A DNA stretch of 64,000 nt from Lacrimispora sp. BS-2 (GTDB lineage: Bacteria; Bacillota; Clostridia; Lachnospirales; Lachnospiraceae). Made by a program: the position numbers and the translations under genes. The notes under the pieces were generated by a model that was not told the origin of the DNA, did not search any database, and worked only from the letters and a program-made list of their open reading frames with translations. Positions 55,870 to 63,510 of this stretch are shown one piece after another. The stretch covers positions 3,038,001 to 3,102,000 of the forward strand of contig NZ_CP157940.1 in the NCBI RefSeq assembly GCF_040207125.1, written 5' to 3'. Each line of letters opens with the position of its first letter. Positions within the stretch are counted from its first letter, which is position 1.

Positions 55870-55915
55870 GTCAAGCGGATATTCACAATCCGCTTCGCTA
55901 CTTGATTCGGTTAAA
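55870..55915 (-). repeat. 46-bp repeat, copy 2, covering the holin stop codon
   Basis: Identical to 55377-55422. Here too the stop codon of the gene in front (holin) is part of the repeat, and T6 follows at a short distance, so it may act as a terminator. Confidence 0.9.
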
Positions 55916-56381
55916 ATCCGGATTTATTATCAATATCATTCTGCAATTCGGTTAAAATCTTTTTAAGAAAATTAGGTAATTTTGCCCCCATGCGTCCAGC
56001 GTTTTCCAAAATTGACAATAGCTCATTAATAATTAACCAGACAGAAACCAGGAGTGTAAATATTGATGTATATTTATAATTGACCCCAATCTCACCGGCA
56101 AATTTATGTAACATAAAGTCAGTACTAATTGACACCAGAATTATTAGGATATAACTGACCTTTTTGTAAATCCCAATGATACTTTTTTTACTGCTCCACC
56201 CATATTTTTTATTATTAGGGTGTTCTATTGCTTCCTTTTTTGCTGCAAGCATTCCCGAAATATAATCCAGTATCATTAATATCATTAATAGAATCATTGC
56301 CGGAAATAATAAACTGCACTTATCCATAATCCATGTGCCGATTATACCAGTTATCCCCATTTCTAATTTTTTCTTATCCAT
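55911..56381 (-). CDS. Holin, phage-lysis/toxin-secretion type
   Basis: Membrane protein of 156 aa. The pattern MILDYISGMLAAKKEAIEHPNNKKYGWSSKKSIIGIYKKV and VWLIINELLSILENAGRMGAKLPNFLKKIL is that of the phage_holin_4 family, to which C. difficile TcdE belongs. Three to four membrane spans. I start at ATG 56381 because GGGGGGAG lies just before it; the first in-frame ATG at 56399 sits on that binding site. No other phage structural genes adjoin. The promoter is TTTACA-N15-CTTTTT about 115 bp upstream, giving a long leader. Confidence 0.88.
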   Translation of the reverse strand: MDKKKLEMGITGIIGTWIMDKCSLLFPAMILLMILMILDYISGMLAAKKEAIEHPNNKKYGWSSKKSIIGIYKKVSYILIILVSISTDFMLHKFAGEIGVNYKYTSIFTLLVSVWLIINELLSILENAGRMGAKLPNFLKKILTELQNDIDNKSGF

Positions 56382-56495
56382 AAAGCACTCTCCCCCCATA
56401 CAATTTATTCCATAGATAAAACACCCTGATTTAACATTGACCTATTTAAAAAGTTTTTTTATGCAAATAGCAGGATTTTTACTCATATATCTATT

Positions 56496-56522
56496 AAAAA
56501 GTATTTCGTTCCTATATGTAAA
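56496..56522 (-). promoter_or_regulatory. Holin promoter, regulon motif
   Basis: On the minus strand GGTTTACA (TTTACA at 56517-56522), 15-bp spacer, CTTTTT (56496-56501). Confidence 0.7.
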
Positions 56523-56670
56523 CCCCGTTTTAAATACATTAGTTCATTTTATTGTTTTCGTGATCTTCGAATAATCCTTTCGGGGAAAATTTGTCTTTTC
56601 ATAGTATAATTGTCATCTAAAGATGAATAAGATATGGTATTGTATAAAAGTATTATCTTAGGAGGCCGCC

Positions 56671-57540
56671 ATGAAATATTTACATTTTTCTAAGAAAGCA
56701 GTTGCTATCCAGTTTTCGTCCGTACTTTTGCTCCTTCTTAGTTCCTGTTCCCAAAGCAGCAGCGCTTCCATTGCGCCTTCCAGTTCTGGATCTTCCTCCA
56801 TCGTACTTGATTCTTCCCAAACACCAAGTGAAAAATCACTGCAGCCCTCCCCGGGTTCAGGCGCTGCAGAAGATCAGACCAGCAGTACAAAATCTTCAGC
56901 CCAAACGTACATGATGTCAGTCTATACAGAAGCACCCAATAAAAACAGTTCAATTAAAATTCAATATCCAAGTTTCTCCGGCAATGGTTTTGATGCGTTA
57001 AATGCATTGATCTATAATAAAGTTCAGAGCTTTGCCAAAATTGATACATCTCTATTCTCAGGCGATACCGGTTTAACCATTGATTATCAATCCGCAGTTA
57101 CACTGCAAAACAGCAAAATAGTAAGCATTGTCTTTTGGGGTTCAAGCTATATCGAAGGCGGCGCATATCCGGTCAGTGACCTGATTACCCTTAATATAGA
57201 CTTACAGTCTTTGAAAGAAATCACTCTCAAAGATTTGTATACAACCAATGCAGACTTTAAAAAAGTATTTTTTAATAAAGCTTTTTTCCCGGAGAATCCG
57301 ATAACCTCATATGACAAAGCCAGTTTCCCGGAAATGCTCAGGCTTCAATCGCCGGAATACCAGACAATCGACCCATTTAGCATACCGGATAACGTTTCCT
57401 GCTTTCTTAAGCCTGATGGAATTGTACTAAGTATGCCTGCTGTACACGCAACCGGAAGCGATCATTTCGAGGCCCAGCTTAAATACAGTGATATACAGCA
57501 GTTCTATCTGCTCAGTCAAAATTATTGGGAAAATAAATAA
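56671..57540 (+). CDS. Lipoprotein with DUF3298/PdaC-like domain
   Basis: Lipoprotein of 289 aa: signal peptide with lipobox LSSC (about residues 23-26), a Ser-rich linker to about residue 85, then a domain with SIKIQYPSFSGNGFDALNALI and EGGAYPVSDLITLNIDLQSLKEITLKDLY. This resembles RsiV/PdaC C-terminal (DUF3298) domains, seen in envelope proteins and in lysozyme-sensing anti-sigma factors. AGGAGG precedes the ATG. It is on the opposite strand between holin and endolysin. A role in immunity to, or sensing of, the neighbouring lysin is possible but unproven. Confidence 0.75.
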   Translation: MKYLHFSKKAVAIQFSSVLLLLLSSCSQSSSASIAPSSSGSSSIVLDSSQTPSEKSLQPSPGSGAAEDQTSSTKSSAQTYMMSVYTEAPNKNSSIKIQYPSFSGNGFDALNALIYNKVQSFAKIDTSLFSGDTGLTIDYQSAVTLQNSKIVSIVFWGSSYIEGGAYPVSDLITLNIDLQSLKEITLKDLYTTNADFKKVFFNKAFFPENPITSYDKASFPEMLRLQSPEYQTIDPFSIPDNVSCFLKPDGIVLSMPAVHATGSDHFEAQLKYSDIQQFYLLSQNYWENK

Positions 57541-57578
57541 TCGGCCAAAGTGTTTTACCTTTGACCGATTATTTACGT
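57539..57578 (+). terminator. Terminator of the lipoprotein gene
   Basis: AATCGGCCAAAG pairs with CTTTGACCGATT (one mismatch), followed by ATTTAC. It lies between convergent genes and may serve both. Confidence 0.7.
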
Positions 57579-57604
57579 TTAGAGCATTATGTAAACTACT
57601 GCTT

Positions 57605-58528
57605 TTAATTTAATGTATTATACCAATAGGTTGCCTGATTTCCCCGTGTCTGATCTTGTGAAGCATTTGCCGGCCTTTCGTAATTGTGCAGGAATACACA
57701 GGCAAGGTAATACGCACTTTCTGTAGAACGGGTAAACTGTGTGAAAGACATATTATATTTAGAAGTAGCATAAAACTGCAGACCCGCACTTACCTCATAC
57801 AGAATACGTTTTAATTCACTGTCCATATCAGCAACCGGCAATTTGTTGCTCTGCGCCCAGTTTATATAATTTGTTGCCGGTGTCCATTGGACTAAGCCAA
57901 AACCTCCGCTCATGTTATTCTCTTTTAAACTCTGCCAGATACCTGGATTAATTGTACTTTCTGTCTGCATATTTCCAAGCATACCGCAGATAGCATTTTT
58001 CGTCCAACCCTTACCGCGTAAATAATTCAGGATATATTGGGCGTTCACGGCCATTTGACTCTGTGTCAGATAACTATTACTGCAATATATAGTTCCATTG
58101 CCAGAAGACGGATAAGTATTATAACCAAAAAGGAACTGCCAGGTGGTGGGACCGATAATACCATCGGCCGAAATCCCCATTTTCTTCTGGAAATTTTTTG
58201 CAGCAGTTACAGAGTTAGGGCCAAAAGCACCATCCACAGTAATGGTTTCAAATTTGCTTAACAAATACTGCGCTGCTCTGGCTGCGTAGTTGTTGGTTCC
58301 ATTCTGCACCGTGACAATCAATGCAGATAAGGTGCCCGCCCCTGCGATCCCGTCAGCCGCAAGGCCCTTGCTCTTCTGGAAATTAGTCACAGCAGTTTTG
58401 GTACCTGAACCAAAACTTCCGTCTATCGTGAGAGAATACCCTTTAAAAGTCAGCAAGCACTGTAAAGCGCTCACATTTTTCCCTGAACTGCCGGTCTGTA
58501 AAACAGGCCATGCTGGAGTTGCTGCCAT
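57605..58528 (-). CDS. Endolysin: two peptidoglycan-binding domains plus phage-tail-lysozyme domain
   Basis: Protein of 307 aa. Two PG_binding_1 repeats come first ([20 protein letters not shown] to GAGTLSAL, and [20 protein letters not shown] to [11 protein letters not shown]). The C-terminal part is a lysozyme-like domain ([37 protein letters not shown]), where the Glu of MQTEST is the probable catalytic acid. There is no signal peptide (start [11 protein letters not shown]), so it needs a holin to reach the wall. AAGAAGG lies upstream. Its promoter carries CTTTCT with the same spacing as the leader-protein gene. Confidence 0.9.
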   Translation of the reverse strand: MAATPAWPVLQTGSSGKNVSALQCLLTFKGYSLTIDGSFGSGTKTAVTNFQKSKGLAADGIAGAGTLSALIVTVQNGTNNYAARAAQYLLSKFETITVDGAFGPNSVTAAKNFQKKMGISADGIIGPTTWQFLFGYNTYPSSGNGTIYCSNSYLTQSQMAVNAQYILNYLRGKGWTKNAICGMLGNMQTESTINPGIWQSLKENNMSGGFGLVQWTPATNYINWAQSNKLPVADMDSELKRILYEVSAGLQFYATSKYNMSFTQFTRSTESAYYLACVFLHNYERPANASQDQTRGNQATYWYNTLN

Positions 58529-58607
58529 AATTTTTACCTTCTTTCATAAATTAATTGAAGCACCTCTAAAATGTCGCGCGCCGTTTCAGAAGAGTCTTCT
58601 ACAAGTT

Positions 58608-58635
58608 AGAAAGAAAGATTTATCCAAAATAGAAA
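58608..58635 (-). promoter_or_regulatory. Endolysin promoter, regulon motif (weaker -35)
   Basis: On the minus strand GGTTTCTA (58630-58635 for TTTCTA), 16-bp spacer, CTTTCT (58608-58613). The following bases AACTTGTAG resemble the AAATAGTGTAG behind the leader-protein promoter. Confidence 0.6.
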
Positions 58636-58757
58636 CCCCTCGTACAAATTTTTTGAATAAGGAGCCGTTGTAAAATGGTGTGATCAATTTCTTTGAACTA
58701 AAAACAGAAACAAAAAATTATAATGACCTTTTTTAACATAATATAATTTCCTCCATC

Positions 58758-58810
58758 AAAAAAATCATTTAGTTAAACGCCCTGTAACATAGCCTCTAAC
58801 TAAATGATTT
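58758..58810 (-). terminator. Terminator of the agr operon
   Basis: AAATCATTTAGTTA and TAACTAAATGATTT form a perfect 14-bp stem, followed by T7 on the minus strand, about 40 bases after agrB. Confidence 0.9.
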
Positions 58811-58845
58811 CTTTGATAAAGTGATGAAACTGTAAAAAGAAATTA

Positions 58846-59412
58846 TTAATGCCATTCCTTATATTTACCAATAAGCATTGTAATAACCATTAAAAGAAAC
58901 GTAATCATTATTAAAAACAGATATTTATCATTTTTAAAAATCAGAAATACAATGGCTAATGCAGCATCTATCAGCAAATATTGTTTGAGTTGCTTCTTAA
59001 AATATATTTCTTCACTTCTATCTATGGGCCGATTCATATGCTTTACCGGATACAACACCCATACTGCCACAATAAAAGCAAATAAAAGCAATATGGAAAA
59101 TAGCATAGGCACAGCAATGAGTTTAACCAGCAGCAGAATTCCTGTATATGTAATGTTAGATAATATCAAGCAATATGAATAATGTTTTAAATGCATCCCT
59201 CCCGCATAAGACCTTAATGGTATAAATATTGCCAAAAATAATAATCCTTCAAGCAGCATATGCCCTAGGACCGCTATCAAAATACTAATTAGGAAGCTTA
59301 ACGAAACTTCTAACCCTGTCTGAAAGCCGTACTCATATACTTTCCTTTCTTCTTCTTTCACTACTCCTTTGCATACAACATAATTTGTTAGTCTGACTGC
59401 AAGCTTTTGCAT
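58846..59412 (-). CDS. agrB: AgrB-like peptide maturase/exporter
   Basis: Membrane endopeptidase of 188 aa that cuts the AgrD precursor and forms the thiolactone. Catalytic His and Cys are in RSYAGGMHLKHYSYC (His about residue 75, Cys about 82), exactly the AgrB signature. Five or so membrane spans follow. The ATG is 1 nt after the agrD stop (TAAcATG), so translation is coupled. Order of transcription here is agrA-agrC-agrD-agrB, different from staphylococcal BDCA. Confidence 0.93.
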   Translation of the reverse strand: MQKLAVRLTNYVVCKGVVKEEERKVYEYGFQTGLEVSLSFLISILIAVLGHMLLEGLLFLAIFIPLRSYAGGMHLKHYSYCLILSNITYTGILLLVKLIAVPMLFSILLLFAFIVAVWVLYPVKHMNRPIDRSEEIYFKKQLKQYLLIDAALAIVFLIFKNDKYLFLIMITFLLMVITMLIGKYKEWH

Positions 59413-59413
59413 G

Positions 59414-59563
59414 TTAAAATTTTCTATACTCTTTTACTTCATCTGGCAACTTTGGCTGGTGAAAAATATATGCACATTGAGTACTCACTCCTAAAGCCAC
59501 CATATGTACTGCAAATAATGCCATAACATTAGCTACCGTGATTTTAGCACTTAATTTTTTCAT
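59414..59563 (-). CDS. agrD: AgrD-like cyclic autoinducer peptide precursor (49 aa)
   Basis: A short gene between agrC and agrB. The product starts MKKLSAKITVANVMALFAVH (amphipathic leader) and continues to STQCAYIFHQPKLPDEVKEY. Cys-Ala-Tyr-Ile-Phe fits a five-membered thiolactone ring, and HQPKLPDE is the conserved acidic recognition tail of clostridial AgrD proteins (QPKxPxE). Two ATGs are possible; AGAGG is 9 nt from the one at 59563 and only 1 nt from that at 59572, which decides the start. The N-terminal cut site, and so the exact tail of the signal, cannot be read from sequence. Confidence 0.9.
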   Translation of the reverse strand: MKKLSAKITVANVMALFAVHMVALGVSTQCAYIFHQPKLPDEVKEYRKF

Positions 59564-59681
59564 ATCCTTCATCCTCTCTTCATACATTAATATGGTTAAG
59601 TTGTTGACAAATCGATTATATCATTTAATAACTTCCATTTGCCCCACCTGCCATAATTACCGGTTTTGCTGTCAAAATTAA

Positions 59682-60971
59682 TTATATATTTAAAATAACT
59701 GTCAGGAAAAATACTCCGTTCTCTGTATCTACATTTACAGATCCCTGATATTTCTCCACTGTCTTTCTAATAAAGCTCACACCATACCCATGTCTGGCAT
59801 TTTCTGTTTTAGTTGTTTTTAAGTTCCCCCTGTCATCCCATTTCAAGGTATGATTGTAAGGATTTATAATAACAAGTACAAAAGCCGCCTTTTTTACCCT
59901 CATGTATATCTGGATGGTTCTCTTATGTTCCTCACATGTTTTTGTTGCCTCTATGGCATTATCCAAAGAATTTCCTAAGATAATGCTCAAATCACTTTGC
60001 TGAATTGGTATGTCTTCCGGAATAAAACTCTTGATTTTAAAATCAATTCCCATTTTCTTTGCATAAGAATATTTAAAATTGATCAATGTATCTATTACAT
60101 TGTTTCCGCTATTCAATATCCGTTTTTCATCTTCTGAAGATATCTGAAGCAAATGATTCAGATCATTAATAGCTTCCTGATTTCTGCCATATTTTACATT
60201 CTCTCTTAGCAGTATTAACTGATTGATCAGATCATGTTTTTCTTTATAAAAATTCTCCATGGCCCTTTTTTGTTCATCCGTATTCATCGCCAATAATTCA
60301 ATCTGCTGCTCATAAATAATATTTTCTTTTTGTATTACAAAACTCTCGGCAAGTTTTTCATAGATTTCAAAGATTATTAAATTTATAAACAGAATTATAT
60401 TGAGTGCAACCATAACGGCCATTTTATGGCTATTTCCTCCTAAAATGAAAATGTTATGTACTACAAAAGCACTGCTAAAGGGGATAAATAACATAAGTAA
60501 ATAATAAATGGCTGGGATCATTGTTTTATCCTTTGAATTAAATCTTATGCTCATTATGCTGACTAACATTATTACAATTAATTTAGATATGACCGAACCC
60601 AGGGTAGTAAACTCCGTATTTCCAACTGGTAATAATTTAAGGAAATGATAGCAAAGTAATTCTATGATCATCCAAACCACATATAAAAGCACTACATATA
60701 AAACTTTTTTATTCCCCGCCTTATGAAAACCAATAACAGCAATAAGTGAAACTAAAACAACATTTATCACAAAAATCCATATGGAAGCGTTTCCGCTACC
60801 ATGTTCTGCTATAACCTGGTATATATAAAACAAACACCATATAAATATATTAGACAGTCTGTTTTTCTTTTTTTCAAAAAAAGCAGACAAATATTTGTAT
60901 ACAATCCACATTGTTATAAATGCCATTGTTATATCAAATAAAATGTCTATATAGTTATACACTAATTTCAT
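59682..60971 (-). CDS. agrC: AgrC-like sensor histidine kinase
   Basis: Sensor of 429 aa with six or seven N-terminal membrane spans (residues 1-210), then a linker coiled coil and a GHKL ATPase. The phosphorylated His lies in FYKEKHDLINQLILLREN (HPK10 type), and the N-box is LSIILGNSLDNAIEAT; NARHGYGVSFIRKTVEKYQG is the G-box. It should sense the cyclic peptide made from agrD. It overlaps agrA by 17 nt. Confidence 0.93.
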   Translation of the reverse strand: MKLVYNYIDILFDITMAFITMWIVYKYLSAFFEKKKNRLSNIFIWCLFYIYQVIAEHGSGNASIWIFVINVVLVSLIAVIGFHKAGNKKVLYVVLLYVVWMIIELLCYHFLKLLPVGNTEFTTLGSVISKLIVIMLVSIMSIRFNSKDKTMIPAIYYLLMLFIPFSSAFVVHNIFILGGNSHKMAVMVALNIILFINLIIFEIYEKLAESFVIQKENIIYEQQIELLAMNTDEQKRAMENFYKEKHDLINQLILLRENVKYGRNQEAINDLNHLLQISSEDEKRILNSGNNVIDTLINFKYSYAKKMGIDFKIKSFIPEDIPIQQSDLSIILGNSLDNAIEATKTCEEHKRTIQIYMRVKKAAFVLVIINPYNHTLKWDDRGNLKTTKTENARHGYGVSFIRKTVEKYQGSVNVDTENGVFFLTVILNI

Positions 60972-61683
60972 CTTTCAGCAATCTCCCATAAATTTGTCCA
61001 AAGCTTTTTTGTCTTTCTTCACTTATTGGCAGTTCTTGTCCATTTGCTATGATTACGCTTGTCTTTGTACGCGCTGCAATGTAATGATAATTTACAAGGA
61101 ACGACTGATGTATCCGCAAAAATGGAATCTTGCCTGAGTACATTCGTTCTTCAACTGCATTAAGTTTATCGTTAAAAATTTCTATTCCTCCAGGTCTTAT
61201 ATGAATCTGTACCTGTCTGCCTTTACTTTCAAAATAAACAATATCACTGCAAAGGATCTTATACTCCTTATTTTTATACTGAAATGGAAAGTAGACCTTT
61301 CTACTGCATATCCTTTCATTTGCTGCTAAAAATGTTTTTATAAAAACATCCTGCTGAATTGGTTTCTTTATAAAGTCAAATACATCTAAGCGAAATAATT
61401 CTATTAAATATCGATCATAGCTTGATACATAAATAATTAACAGGTTTTGATCCATTTTTCTAATATTTTGAGCTGCTAATATACCACTTTCCCCCTTCAT
61501 ATGAATATCTAAATAGAGCAAGTCGTATTGTGATTCATTTCCCATAGCTTTTTCCAGATCTTCTCCGCAGTAAAATGCATCAATATCTATAGGTATATGA
61601 TTTGTCTTGCTTACATCCAAAAGCATTTTCTCAATTAAACTTACAACCTTATTTTCATCATCACAAATAGCGATTTTTATCAT
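60955..61683 (-). CDS. agrA: AgrA-like response regulator (LytTR)
   Basis: Response regulator of 242 aa. Receiver domain at residues 1-120 (IKIAICDDENKVVSLIEKML; Asp in YDLLYLDIHMKGESG is phosphorylated), LytTR DNA-binding domain at the C-terminus (VYFESKGRQVQIHIRPGG, FLRIHQSFLVNYHYIAA). I start at ATG 61683 behind AAGGGGTGG rather than at the first in-frame Met 39 nt upstream. It is the first gene of the agr operon. Targets could include agr itself or the neighbouring lysis genes; LytTR repeats are not obvious by eye. Confidence 0.92.
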   Translation of the reverse strand: MIKIAICDDENKVVSLIEKMLLDVSKTNHIPIDIDAFYCGEDLEKAMGNESQYDLLYLDIHMKGESGILAAQNIRKMDQNLLIIYVSSYDRYLIELFRLDVFDFIKKPIQQDVFIKTFLAANERICSRKVYFPFQYKNKEYKILCSDIVYFESKGRQVQIHIRPGGIEIFNDKLNAVEERMYSGKIPFLRIHQSFLVNYHYIAARTKTSVIIANGQELPISEERQKSFGQIYGRLLKDEISV

Positions 61684-61722
61684 AACAGCCACCCCTTTTT
61701 GTACAATATCTCTTCCACTCAA

Positions 61723-61979
61723 GTACTGATATTCCCCTCATATAACTTCCGCACGTTGTATTTGTTCCTTCTTATTTTATTTTTCTATAATATCTGATTA
61801 AATTGCCCATTTTCCTTATATAACGTGATTTTTTTTCATTTGTGACGGGTTTTGCACATTCAATTCAAATTATTTTATCTTACCACCAAAAGATTAAACT
61901 ATATTTTACCTCATATATTGAAGCCGGAGGTATGCACAGGTAAAATAAGGAAGGCAAAGCCGCCATCCACGTAAATACC
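61723..61979. other. AT-rich gap upstream of agrA
   Basis: Presumably holds the agrA promoter; TATAAT-like boxes occur near 61787-61835, but no consensus -35 is visible. No gene is supported. Confidence 0.4.
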
Positions 61980-62150
61980 TTAATTGTCCAAAAGAGTTTT
62001 TATTAAAAGCAAAAAAACGCCACTTGTCAGGCATAATATGCCAACAAGCAGCGCTTTATAAAAATCTATTATAGGAAAACCGGTAGCAATGACTGGTATA
62101 CATATTGGACCGGTATTAGGTATTACCGCTCCTATTTTGCAATATTTCAA
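61980..62150 (-). pseudogene. Possible membrane-protein remnant (56 codons)
   Basis: The minus-strand frame reads KYCKIGAVIPNTGPICIPVI and ends in two hydrophobic stretches (YKALLVGILCLTSGVFLLLI-KTLLDN). It looks protein-like but has no ATG or ribosome binding site (first possible start is TTG), and a terminator hairpin lies inside it. It may be the 3-prime remnant of a lost gene, or chance. Confidence 0.25.
62011..62055 (-). terminator. Terminator after the MFS gene
   Basis: On the minus strand GCGC-CTTGT-GCATATTATGC-ACAAG-GCGT forms a long interrupted stem, followed by T7. Confidence 0.75.
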
Positions 62151-62164
62151 ATGACGATGATTTC

Positions 62165-63325
62165 TTATTTGTTCTTAATACGGTTTACCTGTTCAACCAT
62201 TATGATCATGACTGCTGCAAATATCATCAGGTAATAGGGGTATAACCGGATCGTCACGTATTCCGCTATGATTCCCATGAGAAGAGGCATAAGGGCTGCA
62301 CCCACGTATGCACATGCCATCTGGATGCCCATAATGGCCTGTGATAAATCCTTGCCAAAGTTCTCCGGGGTCTCATGGAGCAGGCAGGGATAAACAGGCG
62401 CACAGCCCATTCCGATTAAAATAAATCCTGCACACAGAAACAGGTTTCCCTGAGCCAGTATGATTACCAGGATACCCAGGAGGATAATTCCCTGTCCTAT
62501 GCGGATCATTTTTTTATCAGATAATCTCATGGCTGCGAAACCATTTAAAAATCTTCCAAAGGTGATGCCGAAGAAAAATAAAGAAGCCCATTTTGCCGCC
62601 GCATCCGGCGAAATTCCTTTTTCCATAACCATATAGCTGCTGCTCCACAGTCCTGCGGTGGACTCAAAGGCACAATAGCAGAAGAAAGCAGCAAGCACAG
62701 GCTTTGCTCCTTTCAGCCCAAGCAATTCCTTTATGGTTACGCGTTTATGCTCTCTGGTTTCCTCTTCCGATTCCTGGTGGCTCTTCTTCCAAAAAGGCAG
62801 AGAGAAAATCAGTATACCGGTTAATAGGATCTGAATTACAGAAATGGAACGGTATCCCATGAACCATGGCATGCCGCCGGTCAGAAAATACCCCATAATA
62901 TACGGCCCCATGGTAGCCCCGATTCCCCAGAAACAATGAAGCCAGCTCATATGCTTAGCCTTATAATGAATCGCCACAAAGTTATTCAAGGCAGCATCCA
63001 CGGAACCAGCACCTAATCCGTAGGGGATCGCCCACAGGCACAGGGACTGAAAAGAGGGAGAAACGGAAAAGCCCCATAAGGCTGCGGCTGTCATTCCAAC
63101 ACTGGCAGCCGTTACTTTACCCGTCCCAAATCTCTTAATAAGGCGGTCGCTGTTTAAGCTTGAAATAACAGTACATCCTATTATAATAGTAGAAATAATA
63201 CCGGCATAAGATAGGGGAACATTAAGCTGCCGGTACATGGTAGGCCACGCGGACCCCAGCAGCGAATCCGGTAATCCCAGACTGATAAAGGATATGTAAA
63301 TAATGACGAGCAATAAGGATAACAT
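62165..63325 (-). CDS. MFS transporter
   Basis: Major facilitator protein of 386 aa with twelve predicted spans. It starts MLSLLLVIIYISFISLGLPD at 63325 with TGGAGG before the ATG; a longer frame upstream lacks a binding site. GLPDSLLGSAWPTMYRQL and SDRLIKRFGTGKV (loop 2-3 MFS motif) fit the FucP/YfkF-like set of sugar or drug transporters. The divergent AraC-type gene may control it. Substrate unknown. Confidence 0.88.
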   Translation of the reverse strand: MLSLLLVIIYISFISLGLPDSLLGSAWPTMYRQLNVPLSYAGIISTIIIGCTVISSLNSDRLIKRFGTGKVTAASVGMTAAALWGFSVSPSFQSLCLWAIPYGLGAGSVDAALNNFVAIHYKAKHMSWLHCFWGIGATMGPYIMGYFLTGGMPWFMGYRSISVIQILLTGILIFSLPFWKKSHQESEEETREHKRVTIKELLGLKGAKPVLAAFFCYCAFESTAGLWSSSYMVMEKGISPDAAAKWASLFFFGITFGRFLNGFAAMRLSDKKMIRIGQGIILLGILVIILAQGNLFLCAGFILIGMGCAPVYPCLLHETPENFGKDLSQAIMGIQMACAYVGAALMPLLMGIIAEYVTIRLYPYYLMIFAAVMIIMVEQVNRIKNK

Positions 63326-63510
63326 ATATTTTCCTCCAAAAAAGTAATAATCTGTGGGCAAAGCTGTGCAATAATCATTTGCTTTCCATATCACATTTTG
63401 ATATTATAACATGGTATATCAGTATTTTCTTATATAATACTATTAAAATCTGATACCATTGTATGATTTTCTCATCGACGTTTCTCATTGAAGTCCAGGA
63501 GGAGTTTGTT

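Noticed and set aside
55377..55915. CRISPR array from the repeated 46-bp units
   Set aside because: Only two copies, 493 bp apart, with genes between them and no cas genes.
52217..58528. Ordinary prophage remnant
   Set aside because: Holin and lysin are phage-like, but no capsid, tail, packaging, repressor or attachment-site features are seen, and the promoters tie them to the sigma factor and the leader protein. Not fully excluded.
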